Of a stretch of DNA of 64,000 bases, positions 1-8,148 are shown one piece after another. Location: contig NZ_FUWH01000009.1 of assembly GCF_900167075.1 (NCBI RefSeq), positions 70,586 through 134,585 on the forward strand. The letters run 5' to 3'. Source of the stretch: Sediminibacterium ginsengisoli (lineage in GTDB: Bacteria > Bacteroidota > Bacteroidia > Chitinophagales > Chitinophagaceae). Below the pieces are notes generated by a model. It did not search any database, was not told the DNA's origin, and was given only the letters and a program-made list of their open reading frames with translations. Position 1 is the stretch's first letter. Every line of letters starts with the position of its first letter. A program made the translations under genes and the position numbers.

Positions 1-238
1 AGCCGAAATAGTATTGCACGAAACGCATTCCGTCTGTAAATGCCTGTCCGGGTGCCGATAAGAAAGTAACCGCACTCGCCTGCGTTCCCATAATACTCAG
101 CAGTACGAGGTACCAGGGCATACTCCTGTTGCTCAGGAAATATCCTTCCAGGTTCTTTGAGGTACGGCTTTTATAAAGACCGTAAGCAATGATACCTGCC
201 AGTGTTACTACCAGTACAATCCAATCGATGCTGCTCAT
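1..238 (-). CDS. Sodium:solute symporter (SSS family), N-terminal part
   Basis: The visible 79 residues begin MSSIDWIVLVVTLAGIIAYG, a first membrane helix, followed by a loop ending NRSMPWYLVLLSIMGTQASA and the start of the second helix. This is the N-terminal pattern of SSS/SLC5 sodium-coupled solute transporters; the substrate cannot be told. The gene runs off the left edge, so the sodium-site helices and length cannot be checked. Its ATG (236-238) overlaps the TGA of the upstream 39-codon gene as ATGA, so it is translationally coupled and is the last visible member of the PIG-L operon. Family known from the motif; transport of a product made by the PIG-L enzyme is inference from the operon. 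Confidence 0.85.
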   Translation of the reverse strand, partial: MSSIDWIVLVVTLAGIIAYGLYKSRTSKNLEGYFLSNRSMPWYLVLLSIMGTQASAVTFLSAPGQAFTDGMRFVQYYFG

Positions 239-354
239 GAGAAATATTTAGTGAACCATGCGAAAAATATTACCAGCAGCACCAGTACTGCGATCACAAA
301 CACGTACCAGCCTCGCCAGGATGAGAAAAGCGGTGTTTTAACAGGTTTTTCCAC
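235..354 (-). CDS. 39-aa single-pass membrane microprotein
   Basis: This short gene starts with GTG at 354; an in-frame TGA lies nine codons upstream and no ATG lies between. The protein has a short charged and polar N-terminus (VEKPVKTPLFSSWRGW), then one strongly hydrophobic helix (YVFVIAVLVLLVIFFAWF) and a short KYFS tail. Its stop overlaps the symporter start by ATGA, and it lies 10 nt downstream of the 48-aa membrane gene. The position suggests a small subunit or chaperone for the symporter, which is inference. It was read directly from the sequence and is below the usual length cut-off of gene callers. Confidence 0.6.
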   Translation of the reverse strand: MEKPVKTPLFSSWRGWYVFVIAVLVLLVIFFAWFTKYFS

Positions 355-364
355 TACGGTTGTT

Positions 365-511
365 TTATTTACGTGAACTCAGTAATCCGCCGGCAAGCAG
401 CCCCAGTCCGAGGCCGATGATCAGCCCTATTTTTACATTTTTGATCAGATAGCCAAGCCCCAATCCTATCAGCAGCAAGGTCACTACTCCTATTCTTTTT
501 CTCGGTTGCAT
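365..511 (-). CDS. 48-aa two-helix membrane microprotein
   Basis: ATG at 511 and TAA at 365-367 give 48 residues. A basic start (MQPRKR) is followed by a hydrophobic helix (IGVVTLLLIGLGLGYLI), a short KNVK turn and a Gly/Leu-rich helix (GLIIGLGLGLLAGGLLSS). Glycine-zipper-like spacing (GLGLG twice) suggests helix packing. The start codon is two bases after the PIG-L stop codon, and the 39-aa membrane gene follows 10 nt later, so all four genes read as one transcript. The function is not recognised; association with the symporter is inferred from the tight spacing. Confidence 0.6.
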   Translation of the reverse strand: MQPRKRIGVVTLLLIGLGLGYLIKNVKIGLIIGLGLGLLAGGLLSSRK

Positions 512-513
512 AC

Positions 514-3060
514 TTATTTGTTTTTAGGCATTGCCACAAGGTTTGCCAGTAAACGGAATGCTCCCGGATTGCCCGCCGGCAGCTGTCTGAACAATACCAG
601 GCTCACGTAAGCAAAATTACCTTTTCCATATGGCGCGGTAATCAGGCTGCCTGTGCTCTCGTTCTCGTTGCTGTCGTGCATGCCGAGTGGCGCCTGGTAC
701 CTGCTGTCTGCCTGGTCTGCCTGGTAAGTACTTCTTTCCTGGATCCAGTCGCGGAAATCTTCCTGTGTGATTTTATTCGGATAATTCAATAGCGTATGCC
801 CCGGCAGCAGGAATTTCACTTCCGCTTCTTCTTCCGTTACACGCAATGATGAATTGATGTTAAAAGGATAAGGACCGATACGTGCGGGCACTGCACCCAC
901 CATCAGGTTGCGGTTATATTGCACAACGAGGTTCCCGCCATTCTCTACATACCGCATCATCACGTCGTATTTGTTGGTGAGGAATTCGTTCATGTTATAA
1001 GCCCTTACACCGGTTACGATGGCATCGAATTGTTTCAGGTTGTCATCGGTAATGTCTGCATCTGTGAGGATCTTCACATCAAACCCGAGCTGTTTCAGCG
1101 ATTCAGGGATCACATCGCCGGAACCGGCAACATAACCCACTTTCGAGCCTTTCACTTTTATTTCGCTGTCGATCACTTTGATATTATCCCTGAAAGCATA
1201 ATACATATCAGGTATATGCGGGTATGAGATCTTCTTGAAGAAATCGCTGAACACCATATCCTTTCCTCCCACCTTTGCAGACAGGCTCGCTTCCAGGTAA
1301 TTGATCTTTCCTTTCGGGTTGTAATAAGTGCTTGCGGGCACATCGATCACATACTGTTTACCTTTTTCAAAATCGCGTGGTTCGTCGCGGAAAACCGTAC
1401 GCACGGAATCCTGGCGTATATAGGCTGTAAAAGGAATTTGCTTAGCGGTAAAGTTTGAATTGTATACGATATGGAGCATGGAGTCTGCACGCTGTTTGTT
1501 CTTATCGTCTTTTACATTCAGCAGCAATACGGCCGGGCTGAGATACATGGATACACGCGGCGCTACCGCAAGCGGCTGAAAGAGTTCACCCCTGGTAGGA
1601 TCGGTATACTTATAATTTACAGGTTCTGTAATGGTCAGTGCAAGACCTTCTATTTCCACTTTCATCGTTGCAGTAAGAACAGGTGCGCTCCAGGAATCAC
1701 CGATAAAGTTCATTACCGGAACATTGTACATATTCTCTATACGTTTCTGGAACAACCAGTATGGCTGGCTGGACGCTCTTCCTACAGGCGCTATGAATTC
1801 ATAACCGTATGCTTTACCGGTTTCCATCTCCTGCCCTGGCGTCAGTTGCCGGCGCGGATCGCTAAACTGGATGCTTTTGATCGTTGCTTTTACATCATTC
1901 CTTTTTACGAGCTGTACATTTACTTTAACACTATCGAGTTCGAGCACTGTCGCCTGCGTTGTTACCGCTTCGGCATAAAGCCCTGCACAATCCTGTATCA
2001 GCCGGGCGAGCTCCTGCAATTTTTGTTTTTGCCAGGTAGTTTCGGGCAGCTGCCGTACCTGTTTGTACAATTCCACAAGGGCAGGAACCGAGGCTTCCGG
2101 TTTATCTATTCTATAGCCCGCAATCATTGAACTGATCAGCTGCGCTATTTTTTCCCCGCCTTCGATCTTAGACCAGTTTGTTACCACGCCATCCATCAGG
2201 TCTGTTGCTGCACTGTCGCCGTCTACATGCGTAAAGAATTCATACAGTTTTCCCCTGCGTCTCGGCCGGCCTTCGCCCTGGCTTTTGTGCATGGTACGGG
2301 CTTCTGCGCCAAGTTCGCCGTAGCTTTCGCCCAGGAAAGGATTGTAGGCGCTTACATCCATTTTTACCTGCCCGGCTGTGGGTGCTGCATCGGCGCCGCT
2401 GAAGTTAAAACTGTTCCATACCAGTCTTTTGGCTTTCCAGGGTTTTAATCGCATCACGCGCAGCTGCTCCGGGAATTTTGTGCTGTCTGCAGCTGCTTTA
2501 TAAGCTTCGGCTGCAATGATCGCTGATGCGGCATGGTGTCCGTGGCCTGCCCTTGCATCGGGCGGGAAACGGGCAACAATTACATCGGGCTGGAGTTTGC
2601 GTATGGCCAGCACTACATCACTCAATACATCATCGTGGTTCCATAACGTCAAAGCTTCTTTTGAGCTTTTACTGAACCCGAATTCATAAGCCCGGGTGAA
2701 ATATTGTTCGCTTCCGTCCATAGCCCTCGCTGCCAGCAGCTCCTGTGTGCGGATCAGTCCTAATTCCACACCCTGCTCAGGCCCGATCAGGTTCTGACCA
2801 CCTTCTCCTCTTGTAAGACTCAGGTAGGCAGTTCTGTAAAGACGTTCTTTGGCGAGGTAAGGTAATAAAGTGTTGTTCTCATCATCCGGATGTGCGGCAA
2901 CATACAGTACCGTTCCCAATACATTGAGCTTTTTCATCTGCATGTAGATGTCCGCGCTGTTCCTTATCCGGGACTGTTGTGCTACCGACAAGAGCGACAA
3001 CAACATCGCACCGCTTAATATTACTGTTCTTATCCTGAATTTTACTGAAGATCTGGTCAT
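514..3060 (-). CDS. Secreted PIG-L family deacetylase with C-terminal GATase-like domain
   Basis: The 848-aa protein has an N-terminal export signal (about residues 1-28, ending SVAQ). The LmbE/PIG-L zinc motif AHPDDE lies at 56-61 and the second zinc site GHGHH at 172-176. These are the signatures of enzymes that remove N-acetyl groups from sugar-linked substrates. The region after about residue 640 resembles a class I glutamine-amidotransferase-like fold (VGYVAGSGDVIPESL, then FDAIVTGVRAYN) without an obvious catalytic Cys. Single-domain members are about 230 aa; this long form is common in Bacteroidota. It is first in an operon with two microproteins and a sodium:solute symporter. The substrate is unknown. 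Confidence 0.88.
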   Translation of the reverse strand: MTRSSVKFRIRTVILSGAMLLSLLSVAQQSRIRNSADIYMQMKKLNVLGTVLYVAAHPDDENNTLLPYLAKERLYRTAYLSLTRGEGGQNLIGPEQGVELGLIRTQELLAARAMDGSEQYFTRAYEFGFSKSSKEALTLWNHDDVLSDVVLAIRKLQPDVIVARFPPDARAGHGHHAASAIIAAEAYKAAADSTKFPEQLRVMRLKPWKAKRLVWNSFNFSGADAAPTAGQVKMDVSAYNPFLGESYGELGAEARTMHKSQGEGRPRRRGKLYEFFTHVDGDSAATDLMDGVVTNWSKIEGGEKIAQLISSMIAGYRIDKPEASVPALVELYKQVRQLPETTWQKQKLQELARLIQDCAGLYAEAVTTQATVLELDSVKVNVQLVKRNDVKATIKSIQFSDPRRQLTPGQEMETGKAYGYEFIAPVGRASSQPYWLFQKRIENMYNVPVMNFIGDSWSAPVLTATMKVEIEGLALTITEPVNYKYTDPTRGELFQPLAVAPRVSMYLSPAVLLLNVKDDKNKQRADSMLHIVYNSNFTAKQIPFTAYIRQDSVRTVFRDEPRDFEKGKQYVIDVPASTYYNPKGKINYLEASLSAKVGGKDMVFSDFFKKISYPHIPDMYYAFRDNIKVIDSEIKVKGSKVGYVAGSGDVIPESLKQLGFDVKILTDADITDDNLKQFDAIVTGVRAYNMNEFLTNKYDVMMRYVENGGNLVVQYNRNLMVGAVPARIGPYPFNINSSLRVTEEEAEVKFLLPGHTLLNYPNKITQEDFRDWIQERSTYQADQADSRYQAPLGMHDSNENESTGSLITAPYGKGNFAYVSLVLFRQLPAGNPGAFRLLANLVAMPKNK

Positions 3061-3104
3061 GATACCCGGTTCTTTTGGTAGAAACGAAATTAGGGAAGCA
3101 TTTC

Positions 3105-3152
3105 TAAAAACAAAGAGGTGCGGTATGAATGGTTAACACCCTACCGCACCTC
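3105..3152 (-). terminator. Intrinsic terminator after the M14 peptidase gene
   Basis: The arms GAGGTGCGGTA (3115-3125) and TACCGCACCTC (3142-3152) are a perfect 11-bp inverted repeat with a 16-nt loop. On the minus strand the hairpin is followed by a T-rich stretch (complement of 3106-3114), so it ends transcription of the gene ending at 3168. Confidence 0.75.
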
Positions 3153-3167
3153 ATTATAAATTGATCA

Positions 3168-5663
3168 TTACTGACCTACAAGGAACACTGCATTTGCGAA
3201 TAACATTTTGCCGTTTTCCCAGAAACTTCTGAACAGCGGGTTTTCGGCCAGGTAAACCACGTTGCCGCTTCCCATATCCTGCACACCGAAGAGCATTCCG
3301 TCTTTCAGTTTGCTGCGGATCTTAACACCGGCGAAACCAGTTACGTAAGCGTCTTTTTTCATTACGCCCACATTCCAGCCGTCTTTCATGAATTCAAACA
3401 GGGTTGCATCCTGTTTCAGGGTGAAATAATAATCGGGATAACCGAATGCAAGTGGATGTGTGTTATCCAGTTCCATCTTATAAATAGCGCCTGGTATAGA
3501 TCCGCTCAGCGAAGAAGTATTCCTGTCGCCATATTTCTTCACATTTGCATATTCCCCTTTATCATCACTTTTATCTTCTTTTACTTTAATACCCCAGTCG
3601 CCCGAAGCCAGTGCAGATACCGCGCCTTCCAGTGCAACGATCTTTCCGCCGCTTCTTACGAAATCCTTCAGTTTGTCGGAAATGGATTTTTCGCTGAGCG
3701 ATCTGTAATAACCATCGGGGATCACCAGCACATCATAATTTTTCAGGTTTATACGGCCTGCATCTGCAGCGTTGATCATGCTCACAGGATAATCGATCAC
3801 TTTATCGAAGAAATGCCATACTTCACCTGCCCCCAGCGATGATGCCTGCTCGCCTGTGAATACTGCGATCTTCGGTGCGTTCGCGATGAGCCTTGTATCC
3901 GGCGATCCGAAATCCGCACCTTTATCCATCATACCTGTTTCAACAATATCCGCCTGTATATTGAACTGGCGGCAGGCGGCATTTACAACTGCGCTCCAGT
4001 TTCCGGCATTGTTGGTTTTGATCACGATGAGCGTACCACGGTTATATGTTTTTCCTTTATAGGTAAATGGTTTTTCCGCGAAACGGACTTTCACACCGTT
4101 TTTCAGCAGCTGCGCCAGCAAGCGGGATCCGTTAAAAGATGTATAAGGGATCAGCATACCATAAGATGCGTTTACATCCGTGACAATGCTGTTATCCTTC
4201 CATGAACTGCTTACATCGAGTTTTTCTTTCAGTGCATAGGCTTTCACACCATAAGCATAAGGAACACTCCATGCAGTAATATCATACGTATTGGAATCCG
4301 CTACCATGGTTTTAGGTTCCATCAATACTTTTACCATTACACCATGTGGCTGGTAGGCACTTACAGCAAGGTTGTAGCCTTCATCCGCGTAAGCCTCGTC
4401 TTTGCCGGTTACATAATTGAGTCCCCTGAAATTCTTTTCGCTTACATTACCATATGCAATGCCATTCTGTGCCAGCAATTGTGCTACCGCACGGAGTTTA
4501 TTGGGGTCTTTATCGGTAAGCACATATGTTTTATATTCTCCTACTTTACCATTCCGGCCGTCATCAAAGAATTTCCTGAATTCACTGATGAGTTTTTCCC
4601 TGTTGGCGGAAGCCGTTTCGATGGTTGAAAGACCTGTTGTATAGTGATGCGTTGCACGATCTGTAAGTGTGAGTGTATCGCCCGAAGAGGTTGCTACTGC
4701 AAGACCTCCGCGGCTATGTCCGCCCTGCTCGAAGGTCATGCCGATAGCACCATTGTAAATAGGATATGTATCGCCGTAAGAAGGATACAGCAGATCAAAA
4801 TTTTCTTTAGTGAAATAGAGCCAGCCATTGGTATCAAAATACTTTGCATTGTTCTTCCCGATCATTACCTGGAAATCGCGCTGCCAGGGGGTGATCACAT
4901 CGTGGAAGGGTTCTGCGGCAGGAGCAAAATAATAAGGTGCGTTATAGCCCTGCTCATGGAAATCCACATGTACCTGTGGGAGCCACTGGTTGTATACTTT
5001 CAGCCGTTGCCTGGTCTCTATCTGTGTCTGCCAGGCCCAGTCGCGGTTCAGGTCAAAATTATAATGGTTGCTTCTGCCGCCCGGCCATGGTTCTGAATGT
5101 TCGCGGGAGGCCGGATCTGCATTGAAATGCGTTCCTACCATTGAATTGAACCAGTTCACATAACGGTCGCGGCCATCGGGATTGATACAGGGATCTATTA
5201 CTACCACTGTATTCCGCAGCCATTCTTTCGCCTGCTGGTTATTCGGGTCCGTTAATGCATATAATGTAAGCATCGCCGCTTCCGAAGAAGAAGGTTCATT
5301 ACCATGCACGTTGTAACTGAGCCATACGATCACAGGTGCGTCACGCATGGCGGCTGTTTTATCGCCGAGACCGGCCATTGCAAGGTTATTCTTACGGATG
5401 GCATCCAGCTGCTGTATATTTTCGGGGGAAGAGATGAAAGCCATCATCAGTTCCCGGCCTTCATTGGTTTCGCCGTATTTCTCAAGCTTCACCATGGCCG
5501 GTTTTGCCTGCGCTACTGATCTGAAATAATCTACAATGCGGTAATGCCTTGTGTATTTGCTTCCCACTTTATAACCGAGGAACTGTTCCGGACTCTGCAG
5601 GGTTTGTGCAGCAACCATTTTTACAGCTGCCAGGAACAAAAATGCAGTAAGTATTTTTTTCAT
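3168..5663 (-). CDS. Secreted M14 family zinc carboxypeptidase
   Basis: From the ATG at 5663 the protein is 831 aa and begins with a clean signal peptide (MKKILTAFLFLAAVKMVAAQ); a longer open frame reaches 5777 but adds an untypical N-terminus. The zinc motif HGNE (H120, E123), NPDGR (161-165), NRDW (206-209) and the third ligand region HVDFHEQG (232-239) match M14 metallocarboxypeptidases. After about residue 560 there is a GATase-like domain (VLVIPDGYYRSLSEKSI), as in other large Bacteroidota M14 proteins. It probably trims peptides in the periplasm or outside the cell. Transcribed alone, divergently from ggt. Confidence 0.88.
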   Translation of the reverse strand: MKKILTAFLFLAAVKMVAAQTLQSPEQFLGYKVGSKYTRHYRIVDYFRSVAQAKPAMVKLEKYGETNEGRELMMAFISSPENIQQLDAIRKNNLAMAGLGDKTAAMRDAPVIVWLSYNVHGNEPSSSEAAMLTLYALTDPNNQQAKEWLRNTVVVIDPCINPDGRDRYVNWFNSMVGTHFNADPASREHSEPWPGGRSNHYNFDLNRDWAWQTQIETRQRLKVYNQWLPQVHVDFHEQGYNAPYYFAPAAEPFHDVITPWQRDFQVMIGKNNAKYFDTNGWLYFTKENFDLLYPSYGDTYPIYNGAIGMTFEQGGHSRGGLAVATSSGDTLTLTDRATHHYTTGLSTIETASANREKLISEFRKFFDDGRNGKVGEYKTYVLTDKDPNKLRAVAQLLAQNGIAYGNVSEKNFRGLNYVTGKDEAYADEGYNLAVSAYQPHGVMVKVLMEPKTMVADSNTYDITAWSVPYAYGVKAYALKEKLDVSSSWKDNSIVTDVNASYGMLIPYTSFNGSRLLAQLLKNGVKVRFAEKPFTYKGKTYNRGTLIVIKTNNAGNWSAVVNAACRQFNIQADIVETGMMDKGADFGSPDTRLIANAPKIAVFTGEQASSLGAGEVWHFFDKVIDYPVSMINAADAGRINLKNYDVLVIPDGYYRSLSEKSISDKLKDFVRSGGKIVALEGAVSALASGDWGIKVKEDKSDDKGEYANVKKYGDRNTSSLSGSIPGAIYKMELDNTHPLAFGYPDYYFTLKQDATLFEFMKDGWNVGVMKKDAYVTGFAGVKIRSKLKDGMLFGVQDMGSGNVVYLAENPLFRSFWENGKMLFANAVFLVGQ

Positions 5664-5790
5664 ATAAATCATATAAGGCGTGAATGTAACAAAGAATGAA
5701 AGTAGCGCTGTTATAATTCGAGCATTTTTTTTACACAGCCTTTTATAAATCATTGTGCCGATTCTTGTAAAAAGCAATTAATTTTCACCT

Positions 5791-7500
5791 ATGAAAAAGA
5801 CTCTTGTCATATGGGTGGCAGCCCTGGTCCTTTGCCAGGCATTACAGGCCCAGATCGTTGGAGCCGGTAAAGCGGTAGATCCTTACAAGTACACGATTGT
5901 AAAAAAAGGTACGTTCAGTAAAGCAGCGGTATCCAGCGCGCATCCGCTTGCCAGTCAGGTGGGCGCTGCCATTATGAAAAGAGGGGGCAATGCATTTGAT
6001 GCAGCCATTGCCACGCAGCTTGCACTTGCAGTTGTATACCCTGAAGCCGGTAATATCGGCGGCGGAGGTTTCCTGGTTGGAAGGAAAAAAGACGGCGAGA
6101 TCGTAGGTCTCGATTACCGTGAAGCAGCTCCTGCTGCGGCTTCCAGGGACATGTACCTTGACAGGAACGGCAATGCCCAGCTGAATCTCTCCCAGAACGG
6201 TCATCTCGCTTCCGGTATCCCCGGAACGGTAGCCGGGCTTTTTGCCACCTTACCTTATGCCAAACTTCCTTTTACCCAACTGGTGCAGCCCGCCATCGAC
6301 CTGGCGGAAAAAGGTTATGTGATCTCCGCACGTGAAGCATCCGGACTGAACTCAGCCCGTGAGTCTTTCCTGAAATACAGTACGCGCCCTACTGCTTTTA
6401 CCAAAGAAGGCAAGTGGAAAGCCGGCGATACACTGGTGCAGCCGGAACTGGCCGCAACCCTGAAAAGGATGCAGAAAGACGGTGCCAAAGGTTTCTACCA
6501 GGGCGAAACCGCCAGGCTGATCGTTGAGGAAATGCAGCGTGGCAAGGGCATCATCACGGAAGAAGACCTGAAAAATTATACGGCCAAACTGAGAGAACCG
6601 ATCGAGTTCAATTACCGTGGTCACCATATCATCAGCTTTGCACCACCCAGCAGCGGAGGTATCCTGCTGGCGCAGATGATGAAAATGATCGAATCATTCC
6701 CCGTTTCAGAATACCAGTTCCAGACAGTAAAATCGGTGCAGCTGATGATCGAGGCAGAACGCCGCGCTTATGCCGACAGGGCCGAGCACCAGGGCGATCC
6801 TGATTTCTGGAAAGTACCGGTGGCAACGTTAACCAGCGATGCATACCTGAAACAGCGTATGGCAGATTATGATCCGGATAAAGCAGGTGTAAGCGCCAAT
6901 GTGAAAGCAGGGCAGATCCCGCAAAGTGAAGAGACCACACACCTCAGCACCATGGATGCAGAAGGAAATATGGTAGCGGTAACCACTACGCTCAACGGAG
7001 GTTATGGCAGCAAAACCGTAGTAGGTGGTGCAGGATTCCTCATGAATAACGAAATGGATGATTTCAGCGCCAAACCAGGCGTACCCAATATGTACGGCGC
7101 ACTCGGCGGCGAAGCCAATGCCATCGCACCGGGCAAGCGAATGCTCAGCTGCATGACGCCAACCCTGGTACTGAAAGGCAATAAACCATACCTCACCATC
7201 GGCACGCCGGGCGGTACAACCATTCCCACATCGGTGTACCAGGCACTGGTAAACCTGATCGATTTTAACATGAACCTCGATGATGCGATCAATAAACCCA
7301 AATTCCACCACCAGTGGTTCCCGGATGAGGTAAGCGTGGAAAAAGACTTTTCTGCTGAAACGAAAAAACAGCTGGAAGCAATGGGTTATAAACTGAAAGA
7401 AAGAGGAGGCATCGGCCGCACGGAAGGGATCAGGATACTGAATGGCAAACGGGAAGCAGTAGCCGATAAACGCGGCGATGATTCGGTTGCTGGTTTTTAA
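5791..7500 (+). CDS. ggt: Gamma-glutamyltransferase
   Basis: The 569-aa precursor has a signal peptide (about residues 1-21, ending LQAQ). It carries the self-cleavage and nucleophile motif TTHLS, with Thr382 expected to become the N-terminus of the small subunit, and the glycine-rich segments GGGFLVGR (91-98) and PPSSGG (285-290) typical of the family. The enzyme transfers or hydrolyses the gamma-glutamyl group of glutathione in the periplasm. Length is normal. The next gene, a DinB-like protein, starts 16 nt after the stop and may be cotranscribed. All key residues are present. Confidence 0.94.
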   Translation: MKKTLVIWVAALVLCQALQAQIVGAGKAVDPYKYTIVKKGTFSKAAVSSAHPLASQVGAAIMKRGGNAFDAAIATQLALAVVYPEAGNIGGGGFLVGRKKDGEIVGLDYREAAPAAASRDMYLDRNGNAQLNLSQNGHLASGIPGTVAGLFATLPYAKLPFTQLVQPAIDLAEKGYVISAREASGLNSARESFLKYSTRPTAFTKEGKWKAGDTLVQPELAATLKRMQKDGAKGFYQGETARLIVEEMQRGKGIITEEDLKNYTAKLREPIEFNYRGHHIISFAPPSSGGILLAQMMKMIESFPVSEYQFQTVKSVQLMIEAERRAYADRAEHQGDPDFWKVPVATLTSDAYLKQRMADYDPDKAGVSANVKAGQIPQSEETTHLSTMDAEGNMVAVTTTLNGGYGSKTVVGGAGFLMNNEMDDFSAKPGVPNMYGALGGEANAIAPGKRMLSCMTPTLVLKGNKPYLTIGTPGGTTIPTSVYQALVNLIDFNMNLDDAINKPKFHHQWFPDEVSVEKDFSAETKKQLEAMGYKLKERGGIGRTEGIRILNGKREAVADKRGDDSVAGF

Positions 7501-7516
7501 CAGTAAATAGTAAACA

Positions 7517-8059
7517 ATGGAGTTAGGACAGGGATTTCTGAAAGACACGATCAAACGTTTCCGCAATTACAGGGACCTGGGCGAAAGAACACTGAACCAG
7601 CTGGATGAGCAGGACCTGCTTGTGCAGCAGTCGGAACAGGCCAACAGCATCGCCATGATCATACAGCATATGCACGGCAATATGCTTAGCCGCTGGACCA
7701 ATTTCCTCACGGAAGACGGCGAAAAGGAATGGCGCAAACGCGATGAAGAATTTGATGCAGCACTGCGCAGCAAAGAAGAAATACTCCGTTTATGGAATGA
7801 AGGCTGGGACAAGCTGCTCGAAACACTCGAGAGCCTCACACCGGAAGATCTGACCAAAACTGTGACTATCCGTACAGAGCCGTTATATGTTTATGATGCC
7901 ATATTGCGGCAGCTGGCGCATTATCCCTACCATGTAGGCCAGATCGTACAGATCGGGAAAGCCCTACGCAGCGACCGCTGGGTTGCGCTCAGCATTCCGA
8001 AAGGCGGCAGCCTCGAATACCTGGAAAAAGTAAAAAAGGGCGAGATCAAACAGCCCTGA
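7517..8059 (+). CDS. DinB/DUF1572 family protein
   Basis: This 180-aa cytoplasmic protein has the DinB-like four-helix layout with conserved histidines: IIQHMHGN near residue 50 and HYPYHVGQIV near 140. DUF1572/DinB proteins bind a divalent metal through three such histidines; some bacterial members are thiol S-transferases. There is no signal peptide or membrane segment. It sits 16 nt behind ggt, which fits a role in low-molecular-weight thiol metabolism, but that link is inference. The family call is sound; the reaction is unknown. Confidence 0.82.
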   Translation: MELGQGFLKDTIKRFRNYRDLGERTLNQLDEQDLLVQQSEQANSIAMIIQHMHGNMLSRWTNFLTEDGEKEWRKRDEEFDAALRSKEEILRLWNEGWDKLLETLESLTPEDLTKTVTIRTEPLYVYDAILRQLAHYPYHVGQIVQIGKALRSDRWVALSIPKGGSLEYLEKVKKGEIKQP

Positions 8060-8088
8060 CCGGCAGCGGTATGAAGTTTGGTATTGAA

Positions 8089-8119
8089 TTTGCCTTCAAA
8101 GAACGAATACCTATTTTTG
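8089..8119 (+). promoter_or_regulatory. Near-consensus Bacteroidota promoter for the tamB-like gene
   Basis: TTTG (8089-8092), a 19-nt spacer and TATTTTTG (8112-8119) match the Bacteroidota -33/-7 consensus TTG-N19-TAnnTTTG exactly. Transcription would start near 8124-8127, about 25 nt before the CTG proposed as start codon of the gene downstream. Confidence 0.75.
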
Positions 8120-8148
8120 TTATGTAAGTAAAATAAACCAAACCCGTC

